From positions 1 to 43,187 of the forward strand of contig NZ_JABCQO010000013.1 in the NCBI RefSeq assembly GCF_015244675.1: 43,187 nucleotides of DNA, given 5' to 3'. Under the pieces are notes generated by a model. It was not told the DNA's origin. It did not search any database and saw nothing but the letters and a program-made list of their open reading frames with translations. This document shows positions 15,160-23,036 of this stretch, one piece after another. The DNA is from Gluconobacter cerevisiae (lineage in GTDB: Bacteria; Pseudomonadota; Alphaproteobacteria; Acetobacterales; Acetobacteraceae). How positions within the stretch are numbered: position 1 is the stretch's first letter; each line of letters begins with the position of its first letter. Made by a program: the position numbers and the translations under genes.

Positions 15160-16734
15160 ATGATCCCATCCTTCTCCCGCCTTCGCCGCACCGGTCTGGT
15201 CTGCGGCACCGCTCTGTCGCTGCTCGGTCTGTCCGCGTGCGATCTGGCGCCCACCTACAAGGCTCCGAACCTTGTCGTCCCTGCCTCATGGCAGGGGCAG
15301 GCACCGTTTGCCGTGGCCACACCCGCGGATACGGCACTTCCCACCAACTGGTGGACCATGTTTCAGGACCCGTTGCTGAACGATCTTGAAGCCCGCGCCA
15401 CATCAGATAACGGCGACATTCAGGCCGCTGCCGAACGCTTCATTCAGGCACGCGCACTTGTCGTGGCCGCGCGTTCGGAATTGCTGCCGCATGTCAGCCT
15501 CGAAGCTGGGGCGTCGGACAACAAACAGTCCGCTGACCGCCTGTTCCGCAACGGTGCGACCCAGACCCAGACCGAAGAAGAATACGGCGGTCTGGCATCA
15601 TGGGAGCCTGATTTCTGGTCATCCATCCGCAACCGCGTTCGCGAACAGAAGCAGTTCGCCCAGCAGCGCGCGGCCGATTTCGCGATAGCCCGCCTGAGCA
15701 CACAGGCTGAGCTTGCCCGCGACTACATCCAGCTTCGCGGTTATGACGCGCAGGATGCGATCTATGCGCAGTCCATCGGATACTACGAGCGCGCCGTCCG
15801 CATTACGGAGAACCAGCTCCAGAATCAAGCAGCGCCGCGCCTCGATCTGGCACGCGCACAGGCGCAGCTCTACACCACACAGGCGGCGCGTCTGGACATT
15901 CAGGCTGCAAGGCAGGTTACGGAGCATGCCATCGCGGTGCTGACAAACAGTTCACCGTCAAGCTTCCATATCCCGGCCAGCCCGCAGTTCCATTTTATTC
16001 AGCCGAGGATCCCCACGGACGTTCCCTCCACCCTGCTCCAGCGTCGTCCGGACATCGCCTCCTCCGAGCGCGAAATGGCACAGGCCAATCGTGAAATCGG
16101 CATTGCGCGTGCGGCCTTCTATCCGCATATCGCCCTGCGCCTGAATGGTGGTTTCTCCGCCAACGGCTTCGATCTGGCCAATCTTGCCAACTCGCTTTGG
16201 ACCTATGGCGCCACGCTCGACATGCCGCTCTTTGATGGCGGACTGCGTCGGGCGGAACTTCAAAGAACATGGTCAGCCTATCGGGAAACGCGCGACGGCT
16301 ATCGCATGAAGGTTCTGTCTGCTTTCCGCGAAGTGCAAGACGGACTGTCCCTGACCGAACGTCTGACCAAGGAAAACGCGGCGCTGGAACAGGCTGTCAA
16401 AGCCAATCTTGCCACGCAAAACATGACCATGACGCTCTATCAGGGCGGCGTCGGAACCTATCTTGAGGCCATCTTCAGCCAGGAAAACACGCTGGAAAGC
16501 CGCATCCATCAGGTCGAGATCGCAACCCGTCTGTACCATGCGGACGTGGACCTGATCCGCAGCCTCGGCGGCGGCTGGACCATCCGCGACCTGCCCACAA
16601 TGGACCAGACCCTGTCCATTACGCCGTTGCAGTATGATAACCTGCACCACCCGAAACCCGTCGGGGATGTCACGACGTCCCAGCATCCAGAGCAGTTCGA
16701 GAACCTGACGACTGGTCTGCCAGCAACACGGTAA
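15160..16734 (+). CDS. Outer-membrane efflux lipoprotein (NodT/OprM-type)
   Basis: A 524-residue TolC-superfamily outer-membrane channel of the NodT lipoprotein type, completing the tripartite efflux system. The signal peptide ends in the lipobox LSAC with the lipidated cysteine at residue 27, followed by DLAPTYKAPN, a segment common to NodT proteins. Two outer-membrane factor repeats are evident: the first around WWTMFQDPLLNDLEARA and the helices to about 270, and the second with IPTDVPSTLLQRRPDIASSE (the family hallmark) and FREVQDGLSL. It begins 1 nt after the adaptor stop. A long hairpin follows the stop codon by 6 nt. The C-terminal 45 residues are a low-complexity tail beyond the usual end. 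Confidence 0.93.
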   Translation: MIPSFSRLRRTGLVCGTALSLLGLSACDLAPTYKAPNLVVPASWQGQAPFAVATPADTALPTNWWTMFQDPLLNDLEARATSDNGDIQAAAERFIQARALVVAARSELLPHVSLEAGASDNKQSADRLFRNGATQTQTEEEYGGLASWEPDFWSSIRNRVREQKQFAQQRAADFAIARLSTQAELARDYIQLRGYDAQDAIYAQSIGYYERAVRITENQLQNQAAPRLDLARAQAQLYTTQAARLDIQAARQVTEHAIAVLTNSSPSSFHIPASPQFHFIQPRIPTDVPSTLLQRRPDIASSEREMAQANREIGIARAAFYPHIALRLNGGFSANGFDLANLANSLWTYGATLDMPLFDGGLRRAELQRTWSAYRETRDGYRMKVLSAFREVQDGLSLTERLTKENAALEQAVKANLATQNMTMTLYQGGVGTYLEAIFSQENTLESRIHQVEIATRLYHADVDLIRSLGGGWTIRDLPTMDQTLSITPLQYDNLHHPKPVGDVTTSQHPEQFENLTTGLPATR

Positions 16735-16740
16735 ATAAAT

Positions 16741-16779
16741 GTTTGGTCCTGACCGATGTCGTTCCGGTCAGGACCAAAC
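16741..16779 (+). terminator. Long perfect hairpin after the RND operon
   Basis: GTTTGGTCCTGACCG and CGGTCAGGACCAAAC form a 15-bp perfect stem with a 9-nt loop, starting 6 nt after the channel-protein stop codon. No T-run follows on the plus strand. It may be an atypical terminator or a 3'-end stabiliser that protects the operon mRNA. AAATAAAT just before it would read as a T-rich run on the opposite strand. Confidence 0.6.
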
Positions 16780-16877
16780 GGGGCATTGACCTTTTCGCAA
16801 GGAGCGATCCAATAAGCATTCAGGTTCTACCGGGCCTATGCTTTATCCCGTTCCCTGCCACGAGTAGGCTCTGCTTC

Positions 16878-17210
16878 ATGCGTTACGTTCTTCTTTCCAG
16901 CGTTCTTCTGCTTACCTCCTGTTCTTCTGCCCCGTGGGTCACAGGACATACTGACAGCAAATGCATCCGCGAACAGATGGTGAGCGGGGCCAACGGCAAT
17001 GCCCACCCCTTCTCCGCAGCCGCAGAATTCTGTGCTGCTGCCATCCGCAAGGAAAACAAGGGACATGGCCGCCTGCTAGACGTGCGTGACGACATGACCC
17101 TTCAGGCGATGGCGGAAAACCCGGATTACAATACCACCGGGCTCTCATTCGTACCGCGCAATTCCAAGACGAAAATTCCCGGCGGAATCCGCAATATCAA
17201 TATCGACTGA
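16878..17210 (+). CDS. Small lipoprotein of unknown function
   Basis: A 110-residue protein that I do not recognise. It has a short signal peptide, MRYVLLSSVLLL, ending in a lipobox-like LTSC with the cysteine at residue 15, so it is probably a lipoprotein. The mature part is polar, with three further cysteines (two near CIREQ and FCAAAIRKE could form a disulfide), and ends KIPGGIRNINID. The frame is open upstream to 16743, but the signal peptide fixes the ATG at 16878, with a modest GTAGG-like site upstream. It is separated from the RND operon by the long hairpin at 16741-16779 and lies 56 nt before the VOC gene, with which it could be cotranscribed. Confidence 0.6.
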   Translation: MRYVLLSSVLLLTSCSSAPWVTGHTDSKCIREQMVSGANGNAHPFSAAAEFCAAAIRKENKGHGRLLDVRDDMTLQAMAENPDYNTTGLSFVPRNSKTKIPGGIRNINID

Positions 17211-17266
17211 TCCTGCGGAGAAACCATTTCGTCCTCCCGCAATCCGTCACCAAGGAAAGTCTTTCC

Positions 17267-17647
17267 ATGTTCAGCCACATCACGCTGGGTAGCAACGACA
17301 TCGCCCATTCCAAAGCATTCTATGACGCAACGCTTGGCGTCATCGGCTGTACGGCCGCCGAACCCGATGCCAAGGGGCGGCTTGTTTATGCCCATTCCGG
17401 TGGTCGTCTGATCATCACGAAGCCCCTGAACGGTGAACCCGCCACAGGCGCCAATGGCGGAACGGTCGGCTTTGCCATGAGCAGCCCCGAACAGGCGGAC
17501 GCCTGGCACAAGGCCGGCGTTGAAAACGGTGGCGAGGCCATCGAAAACCCGCCCGGCATCCGCCACACCGCAACAGGCGACCTCTACCTTGCCTATCTGC
17601 GCGATCCGGATGGCAACAAGCTCTGCGCCGTGCATCGGGTCGGCTGA
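17267..17647 (+). CDS. VOC (glyoxalase/bleomycin-resistance fold) family protein
   Basis: A 126-residue vicinal-oxygen-chelate protein made of two beta-alpha-beta-beta-beta modules. The opening FSHITLGSNDIAHSKAFYDATLG (residues 2-24), with a metal-ligand histidine at 4, and the closing DLYLAYLRDPDGNKLCAVHR are classic for the family. Members include glyoxalases, dioxygenases and antibiotic-binding proteins, and sequence alone does not tell which activity this one has; the shape resembles the small lactoylglutathione-lyase-like proteins common in proteobacteria. AAGGAA lies about 9 nt before the ATG. The MYG1-family gene follows 91 nt downstream. Confidence 0.85.
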   Translation: MFSHITLGSNDIAHSKAFYDATLGVIGCTAAEPDAKGRLVYAHSGGRLIITKPLNGEPATGANGGTVGFAMSSPEQADAWHKAGVENGGEAIENPPGIRHTATGDLYLAYLRDPDGNKLCAVHRVG

Positions 17648-17738
17648 AACGAACTCTGGCAGGAAGGTTGTCTGCCGGGCTAGCCTGCGGCATGAAAGGG
17701 GCCAATACGTTCCTTTTTCCTGTCGGCAGGTTCCCAAG

Positions 17739-18749
17739 ATGTCTAACCATACCCCCATTGGTCTCGAAAACGGCTCGGCGCCTGTCACGGCACTCACCCA
17801 TTCGGGCAACTTTCATGTCGACGAGACCATGGGCTATGTCATTCTACACTATGCCCTTGCGCCGCAGGGGGATCTCCGCGCTCGGGTTCTGGAAGAAAAA
17901 TCCGCCGATCGCCTGACATTCATCCGAACCCGCAATCCGGACGTCATCAAATCTGCCGATATCGTTTTCGACGTAGGCGGCCTCTACGATCCGCCGCATG
18001 GCCGTTACGACCACCACATGAAGGACAAGCCCCTTCGTGAAGACAGCACGCCTTATAGCGCGGCTGGCCTTCTGTGGAAGGATTATGGACACGCGGCTAT
18101 TCGCAACATTCTGAGCGCTCCGGTCGATGACGCCACCGTGGATCTGATCTGGCAGAGCCTCGACAAGTCCCTGATTCTGCCAATTGACCAGGATGACAAT
18201 GGTGTGGTCAAGATGGGCAAGCTCTCGCTGGCAGACATCGTCTCGGCATGCAGCCCGCCATGGGATACGGCTGAACTTTACGGAAAGCAGGAGGCCCGCG
18301 CACGGGAATCTCTCGGTTTCGCCAATGCCGCCACAGCTGTCGCCTCGCATCTGGTCAATGTCGTGGACCGCATCCGTGCCAGCCTTAAGGCAACGGACCG
18401 CGTCGTCGCGGCTTATGAGAGCGCCGAAGACAAGCGCATTCTCGTCATGGAAACGGGCATGCCGACAGAAAAGGTTATTTTCGAGCGCGACCTACCGGTG
18501 GTTTACGTCGTCTCCCCCGCAGGGCCGGAGCAGTGGAACGTCAAGGCCGTTCCGCCTGTTCGTGGCGATTTCGGCCAGCGTGTTTCCCTGCCGGAAGCCT
18601 GGGGGGGTCTGGAGCGGGACAAGCTGGCCGCCGTTTCTGGTGTGTCTGATGCCGTATTTGCCCATCCTGCCCGCTTCATCTGCGGCGCGACAAGCCGCGA
18701 GGGCGCCCTCCGCATGGCTCAACTGTCTCTGCAGATCGCCGGCGTCTGA
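17739..18749 (+). CDS. MYG1-family (UPF0160) predicted metal-dependent hydrolase
   Basis: A 336-residue member of the MYG1/UPF0160 family, related to DHH phosphoesterases. Conserved metal-binding stretches are visible: ALTHSGNFHVDETMG (residues 18-32, with His21, His26, Asp28), IVFDVGGLYDP with Asp78, and RYDHH with Asp91-His92-His93. The eukaryotic member is a 3'-5' RNA exonuclease of nucleus and mitochondria; bacterial members are little studied. Here no mitochondrial-type leader is present, so the protein is likely cytoplasmic. The frame is open to 17520, overlapping the VOC gene; the ATG at 17739 is chosen because homologous sequence starts there and GGCAGG lies upstream. A hairpin overlaps its stop codon. 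Confidence 0.82.
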   Translation: MSNHTPIGLENGSAPVTALTHSGNFHVDETMGYVILHYALAPQGDLRARVLEEKSADRLTFIRTRNPDVIKSADIVFDVGGLYDPPHGRYDHHMKDKPLREDSTPYSAAGLLWKDYGHAAIRNILSAPVDDATVDLIWQSLDKSLILPIDQDDNGVVKMGKLSLADIVSACSPPWDTAELYGKQEARARESLGFANAATAVASHLVNVVDRIRASLKATDRVVAAYESAEDKRILVMETGMPTEKVIFERDLPVVYVVSPAGPEQWNVKAVPPVRGDFGQRVSLPEAWGGLERDKLAAVSGVSDAVFAHPARFICGATSREGALRMAQLSLQIAGV

Positions 18750-18765
18750 GACGAAAACGTCTCAG
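18746..18765 (+). terminator. Hairpin overlapping the MYG1-family stop codon
   Basis: CTGAGACG and CGTCTCAG form an 8-bp perfect stem with an AAAA loop. The TGA stop codon (18747-18749) lies inside the 5' arm. There is no following T-run. It may end or protect the transcript. Confidence 0.45.
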
Positions 18766-18865
18766 GTCAGAGCGTTGATCTTCAAATAAGTTTCTTCATC
18801 GGAAGTCGGTGTTGCCGCTAGGAAAGCTCCGAATTCCGGATTTTTCAGCGGCGGACCACTTTTTG

Positions 18866-20509
18866 ATGACGAACCTTCCTTTACGTATTCCTGTTGCGGC
18901 GATCGGTCTGTGCCTGACATGGCCGTTTGCCATTCATGCAGCCGATACGTCCCCTCCGACCAAGACGCCAATCAAACATCTGGTCGTGATCTATCAGGAA
19001 AACGTCTCTTTCGATCACTACTTCGGAACATACCCGAAGGCTGCCAACCTCACCGGCGAGCCTGAATTCCATGCCCTAGCGGAGACACCGCGTGTCGATA
19101 CGCTCGCCACGGCTGATCTGCTGAGACACAATCCCAACACGATCCTGGGCAATGGCCGGGACGCCTCACTGCCCTTCCGGCTGGATCGCACACAGGCCGC
19201 AACAGCCGACCAGAACCACGGCTACACGGCCGAACAGCGGGCCTACGATCACGGACGATCCGACCTGTTCCCACGCTATACCGGACGCGGACTGCCCGGC
19301 GGCGTCGGTGCGTTTGGCACCAGAGGGGAAGTCATGGGTTATTTCGACGGCAATACCGTCACGGCAATGTGGCGCTATGCACAGCGCTTTGCCATGAGCG
19401 ATGCGGCCTATACGGACACATATGGTCCCTCCACGCCCGGCGCTCTGGAAGTGGTGTCCGGCCAGACCAACGGTCTCCAGATCAAAACCACGACGCAGAA
19501 GCCTTCAACACTGCATGCCGCATCGCCTTATGTCGGAGACGGCCAGGGCGGCTGGACCATGATCAATGACATTGATCCCGCCGACGATGTCTGCTCCACC
19601 CCTGACAATCAAGTGCGGATGACCGGGCCGAATATCGGGGATCTGCTCAACAGGCATGGAATCACCTGGGGTGGCTTCATGGGGGGATTCGACCTTTCAC
19701 TCCACAATTCCGATGGCTCAACAGGGTGCCAGCGGCAGACTCTCTCCCCGACCGTCAGCCAGACCGTGGTGGATTATATCCCGCACCATAACTGGTTTCA
19801 GTATTACGCCAGTACGGCCAATTCGACCCATGCACGACCGTCTTCCGTAGCTGCCATCGGACACAGTGTGCGCCCCGACAACGGCCAACCGGACCCCGCC
19901 CACCACGAATACGATCTTCAGGATTTCTTTGCTACGACGAAAGCAGGAAACCTTCCCGCCGTTTCTTTCGTGAAGATGCCCGCCTGGCAGGACGGTCATG
20001 CGGGCTATTCGGACCCGCTGGATGAGCAGAAGGGCGTCGTTGAACTCGTCAATTTCATCCAGGCCCGACCGGAATGGCGCAATACCGCCATTTTCATCGC
20101 GTACGACGATTCAGACGGGTGGTACGACCATGCCTTCGTCCCTCCCCGTCATGGCTCCACCGATCCCGAAGTTGATCAGCTTGACGGGCCGGGACAGTGC
20201 GGAACTGCAGCGCGCCCTCAAGGGGTTCGTGGCACTGAAGTGAATGGCCGGTGCGGGCCGGGGACACGAACTCCCCTGCTGGTACTCTCACCCTGGGCGC
20301 GGACGAACTATGTCAGCCACACCTTCCTGACCCAGTCTTCTATTCCCCGCTTCATTGAAGACAACTGGCTTCAGGGCGAGAGACTGGGCAAAGGTTCTTT
20401 CGATGCGGACACGAATTCCCTCGAAGATCTGTTCGATTTCAATCGCAAGCCCAGACTGACTCCTCTGTTTCTCGATGCCGGAACGGGCGCTGTAAGACCG
20501 CAGCCCTGA
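18866..20509 (+). CDS. Secreted phosphoesterase (phospholipase C/acid phosphatase family)
   Basis: A 547-residue secreted enzyme of the PF04185 phosphoesterase family, which includes bacterial phospholipases C and the AcpA acid phosphatases. A signal peptide (residues 1-25, cleavage near AIHA-AD) precedes the catalytic domain. Diagnostic motifs are VVIYQENVSFDHYFGTYP (Glu45, Asn46, Ser48, Asp50, His51), SDAAYTDTYGPSTPG, the AYDDSDGWYDH metal-site segment and RTPLLVLSPWARTNYVSH. It probably cleaves phosphate esters or phospholipids in the periplasm or outside the cell. The frame is open to 18809; the ATG at 18866 is fixed by the signal peptide. A long hairpin starts 2 nt after its stop. The convergent phosphate transporter just beyond suggests a phosphate-scavenging role. 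Confidence 0.88.
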   Translation: MTNLPLRIPVAAIGLCLTWPFAIHAADTSPPTKTPIKHLVVIYQENVSFDHYFGTYPKAANLTGEPEFHALAETPRVDTLATADLLRHNPNTILGNGRDASLPFRLDRTQAATADQNHGYTAEQRAYDHGRSDLFPRYTGRGLPGGVGAFGTRGEVMGYFDGNTVTAMWRYAQRFAMSDAAYTDTYGPSTPGALEVVSGQTNGLQIKTTTQKPSTLHAASPYVGDGQGGWTMINDIDPADDVCSTPDNQVRMTGPNIGDLLNRHGITWGGFMGGFDLSLHNSDGSTGCQRQTLSPTVSQTVVDYIPHHNWFQYYASTANSTHARPSSVAAIGHSVRPDNGQPDPAHHEYDLQDFFATTKAGNLPAVSFVKMPAWQDGHAGYSDPLDEQKGVVELVNFIQARPEWRNTAIFIAYDDSDGWYDHAFVPPRHGSTDPEVDQLDGPGQCGTAARPQGVRGTEVNGRCGPGTRTPLLVLSPWARTNYVSHTFLTQSSIPRFIEDNWLQGERLGKGSFDADTNSLEDLFDFNRKPRLTPLFLDAGTGAVRPQP

Positions 20510-20510
20510 A

Positions 20511-20549
20511 ACGACAAAGGGACGCGATAACATCGCGTCCCTTTGTCGT
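20511..20549. terminator. Long perfect hairpin between convergent genes
   Basis: ACGACAAAGGGACGCGAT and ATCGCGTCCCTTTGTCGT form an 18-bp perfect stem with a 3-nt AAC loop. It begins 2 nt after the phosphoesterase stop codon and lies 42 nt from the end of the convergent phosphate transporter gene. It is near-symmetrical, so it can act on transcripts from both sides. No T-run adjoins it. Confidence 0.75.
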
Positions 20550-20591
20550 CATGGCCGAAGCATGAAAGCTCCGGCCTCTGATGAAGATGCT

Positions 20592-21944
20592 TCAGGCGAG
20601 AAGGTAGAACACCGTCGCCGCCACACAGACCGTCACCGGCAGTGTTAGCAGCCAGGCCATCACGATCTTGCTCAGCATCTTTTTGTTGATGCCCGATCCC
20701 GCAGCCACCATCGTTCCAGCCACACCGGATGTGATGATATGCGTTGTAGAAACCGGAAGACCTGTATAGCCCGCCGTCATAATCAGGCCCGCACCAACAA
20801 CTTCCGAAGCCGCACCCTGTGCTGGCGTCAGATGCGTTGTTCCAATACCTTCACCCAGCGTCCGGACGATGCGCTTGTAGCCGACCATCGTGCCGATCCC
20901 GAGGCAGAGCGCACTCAGCAGACGCACCCAGGCCGGAGCGTATTCAACGGTCGGGCGGAGTTCGGATGCGAGACGGGCAGCCTGTTTCTTTTCAGCATCT
21001 GACGCAGCAGGGTTAGCTGCGACAGAGCGAAGGCCGGACAGAACCTGATACACATCGCCGCGCAGTTCAGCGGGCACCTCGGAAGGGCCATCCGTCTGTG
21101 ACAGACGGTTGATCGACGCGATGGCATCTTCCTTGAAGGAATACCGGTCATACTGCGTCACCAGCGGGAGCGCCTGCTGTGCGTCCTGACGGATCTGCTG
21201 AATGCTGACAGGAGATGACGGGTTCAGTGCAAAGGTTGCGGGCATGATGCCGATAATCGTCAGCATGATCAGACCGATGCTCTTCTGACCGTCATTGCTA
21301 CCATGCGAAAAGCTGACGAGCGTGCAGGTCAGAACCAGAACACCGCGTACGATCGGGTTCGGTTTCTGGTCAGGCGTCGGCGCCTTGTACATTTCCGGCA
21401 TCTTCACGAGCGAACGGATGAGGAAATACAGCAGGAGCGCGCCCACAAACCCCAGCAGAGGCGACACGGCCAGTGCACGAAGCACTTTCCAGATCTGGCT
21501 CCAGTCCACGCTGTGTCCCAGTTCACGAGCGTGAACGAAGGAGTCACCGATGGCAATGCCGACCAGCGAGCCGATAACGCAATGTGAGGAAGAGTTCGGA
21601 ATTCCGAACCACCATGTCATCAGGTTCCAGGCCAGAGCCGTGCCGAAAAGAGCCACCAGCATTGGAACAGCCGGATTTCCGCTCGGAGGCGAAAGCACAT
21701 CCGGTGGGAGAAGCTCCACCAGCGCGTAAGCGACGGAAATGCCGCCCAGAATCACGCCCAGCAGGTTCATCAATCCGGACCAGACGACTGCTACAGTCGG
21801 CTTGAGCGAATTGGTATAGATGACGGTTGCAACAGCATTGGCCGTGTCATGAAAGCCATTGGCAAATTCAAACACACAGACCAGAACAAAGCAGAGGCAT
21901 AGCGCAACGAGCGATACCGCCGAGGAGGGGTCAAAATGAAACAT
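20592..21944 (-). CDS. pitA: PiT-family inorganic phosphate transporter
   Basis: A 450-residue inner-membrane low-affinity phosphate/metal-phosphate:proton symporter of the PiT (PHO4) family. Both PiT signatures are present: FEFANGFHDTANAVATVIYT near residues 25-44 in the first half and SFSHGSNDGQKSIGLIML near 215 in the second. About ten membrane segments flank a soluble central region (about 245-345) that is rich in Gln and Glu. The C-terminal half resumes with KRIVRTLGEGIGTTHLTPAQGAASE and GLPVSTTHIITSGVAG, as expected. The length is in the normal range. It is convergent with a secreted phosphoesterase and lies 145 nt downstream of a secreted nuclease on the same strand. I could not find a convincing Pho box upstream. 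Confidence 0.92.
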   Translation of the reverse strand: MFHFDPSSAVSLVALCLCFVLVCVFEFANGFHDTANAVATVIYTNSLKPTVAVVWSGLMNLLGVILGGISVAYALVELLPPDVLSPPSGNPAVPMLVALFGTALAWNLMTWWFGIPNSSSHCVIGSLVGIAIGDSFVHARELGHSVDWSQIWKVLRALAVSPLLGFVGALLLYFLIRSLVKMPEMYKAPTPDQKPNPIVRGVLVLTCTLVSFSHGSNDGQKSIGLIMLTIIGIMPATFALNPSSPVSIQQIRQDAQQALPLVTQYDRYSFKEDAIASINRLSQTDGPSEVPAELRGDVYQVLSGLRSVAANPAASDAEKKQAARLASELRPTVEYAPAWVRLLSALCLGIGTMVGYKRIVRTLGEGIGTTHLTPAQGAASEVVGAGLIMTAGYTGLPVSTTHIITSGVAGTMVAAGSGINKKMLSKIVMAWLLTLPVTVCVAATVFYLLA

Positions 21945-22042
21945 AAATCCCGGATTCCGTTATTCTGTCTCCTGCCTTAATCCATTTAATAAATTTTTAG
22001 TTATGACGTTTCTGCTTTTCATAAAATCTTCACAGTCATAGT

Positions 22043-22089
22043 CTGAAACACAACAGTATACGGCCCTGTTTTCAGGAGTAGTGTTTCAG
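22043..22089 (-). terminator. Stem-loop abutting the nuclease stop codon
   Basis: CTGAAACAC at 22043-22051 and GTGTTTCAG at 22081-22089 are exact reverse complements, and a smaller CCTG-TTTT-CAGG hairpin (22065-22076) is nested inside. The outer arm touches the nuclease stop codon at 22090-22092. It is placed to end or protect the nuclease transcript before the downstream phosphate transporter. No T-run follows. Confidence 0.4.
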
Positions 22090-22956
22090 TCAAGGCACAA
22101 GCGCTTTCACGAGAGCTTTGAGGGCTTTCTGTGCGGCTTTCGATCCCCATTCCCGCAAAAGTTCACGTGCCTGAGGCTGTTTCGAGAGCGATTCAGGCGT
22201 TTCCCTGATCGGGGGCATAGCGCTGACATGATCTTTGATGTTGGCCGGAAGTGCAGGGAAAGGATCAATATTTACCAACTGCGTCAGCAGCGCCACACTG
22301 GTAATCCGGCACGTCGGACGATGCGTGTTCAAACACACATATGCTCCCGTTCCGTTGACTGCGGGGTCGTAAATAGCCTTCCACGTTACCGCAGGAACCG
22401 GAATACGCCCCTTCCCGATCGTCCGCACATCATCCGGATCATAACCCGGACCTGTGACGACAAAGATTTCACCTTCCTGCCGCGCCCAACCCCTGACAGC
22501 ACTTTCAACGCCTTCCCACGGACCACGATTCAGCTCCTCTGTCTGCGGGACGATATTGGACAGCAGGAATGACTCCTGCTGCGCCATCAGCCCGGCTTCG
22601 TCACCGCTGGGCGTCATATGCCCCCGGTCATAGCCTGACGACCGATAATCGTTCAGAGTAGCCCGCATATTGAAGGGAAGACGCTCATCAGCGAAAAAGC
22701 TCCCCTGCCGACGCGTGCGGTCCGCAATCTCCAGATTTTCTTCCGTCAGGTCCTCCGCAGACCAGAGCGGCCCCTTGGTCGCTTCTGAGACAAGAACGGC
22801 ATACCCGGAGTTGCAAAGCTGAACCGTGCCGATCCGCGCCGTTTCCCGCAGGATTGACGGGGACTGTCCCTCCGCGAACAGAGCCGGGCATGTCTCCGCT
22901 CCAGCCGACATGGAAAAAATAAGGGACAGAATGGGAAAGGACAGAAAATATTTCAA
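22090..22956 (-). CDS. Secreted DNA/RNA non-specific endonuclease (NUC1 type)
   Basis: A 288-residue nuclease of the beta-beta-alpha-metal DNA/RNA non-specific endonuclease family (Serratia nuclease/EndoG type). A signal peptide is present (MKYFLSFPILSLIFSMSAGA). The active-site motif is DRGHM at 110-114, with the general-base histidine at 113, and the metal-binding asparagine is in ELNRGPWEGVE (Asn143). It should degrade nucleic acid outside the cell or in the periplasm. The start is a TTG at 22956: an in-frame stop lies five codons upstream and no other start keeps the signal peptide. No good ribosome-binding site is visible, so expression may be low. Its stop is followed by a stem-loop and then by the phosphate transporter. 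Confidence 0.88.
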   Translation of the reverse strand: MKYFLSFPILSLIFSMSAGAETCPALFAEGQSPSILRETARIGTVQLCNSGYAVLVSEATKGPLWSAEDLTEENLEIADRTRRQGSFFADERLPFNMRATLNDYRSSGYDRGHMTPSGDEAGLMAQQESFLLSNIVPQTEELNRGPWEGVESAVRGWARQEGEIFVVTGPGYDPDDVRTIGKGRIPVPAVTWKAIYDPAVNGTGAYVCLNTHRPTCRITSVALLTQLVNIDPFPALPANIKDHVSAMPPIRETPESLSKQPQARELLREWGSKAAQKALKALVKALVP

Positions 22957-23036
22957 AAGCGGCCGGTCTCATGACGTCAGTTCCGGGAGCGGCCGGTGTT
23001 AATGGATCATCCCGCTCCGCGCAACTAACTGATTTT

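Noticed and set aside
13956-15254. Long open frame (432 codons) antisense to the RND adaptor
   Set aside because: It mirrors the codon pattern of the real adaptor gene, has no recognisable domain and no ribosome-binding site; a shadow of biased codon use.
21945-22042. Possible Pho box upstream of the phosphate transporter (CTGTGAAGATTTTATG on the minus strand)
   Set aside because: Only one half resembles the CTGTCAT repeat; the second half is a poor match, so it is not called.
22959-22996. Direct repeat of AGCGGCCGGT near the nuclease start
   Set aside because: Two 10-base copies about 30 nt apart in a G+C-rich context, without further structure; chance is likely.
22986-23018. GGAGCGG-N19-CCGCTCC stem downstream of ndvB
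   Set aside because: A 7-bp stem with a 19-nt loop and no T-run is too weak to call a terminator.
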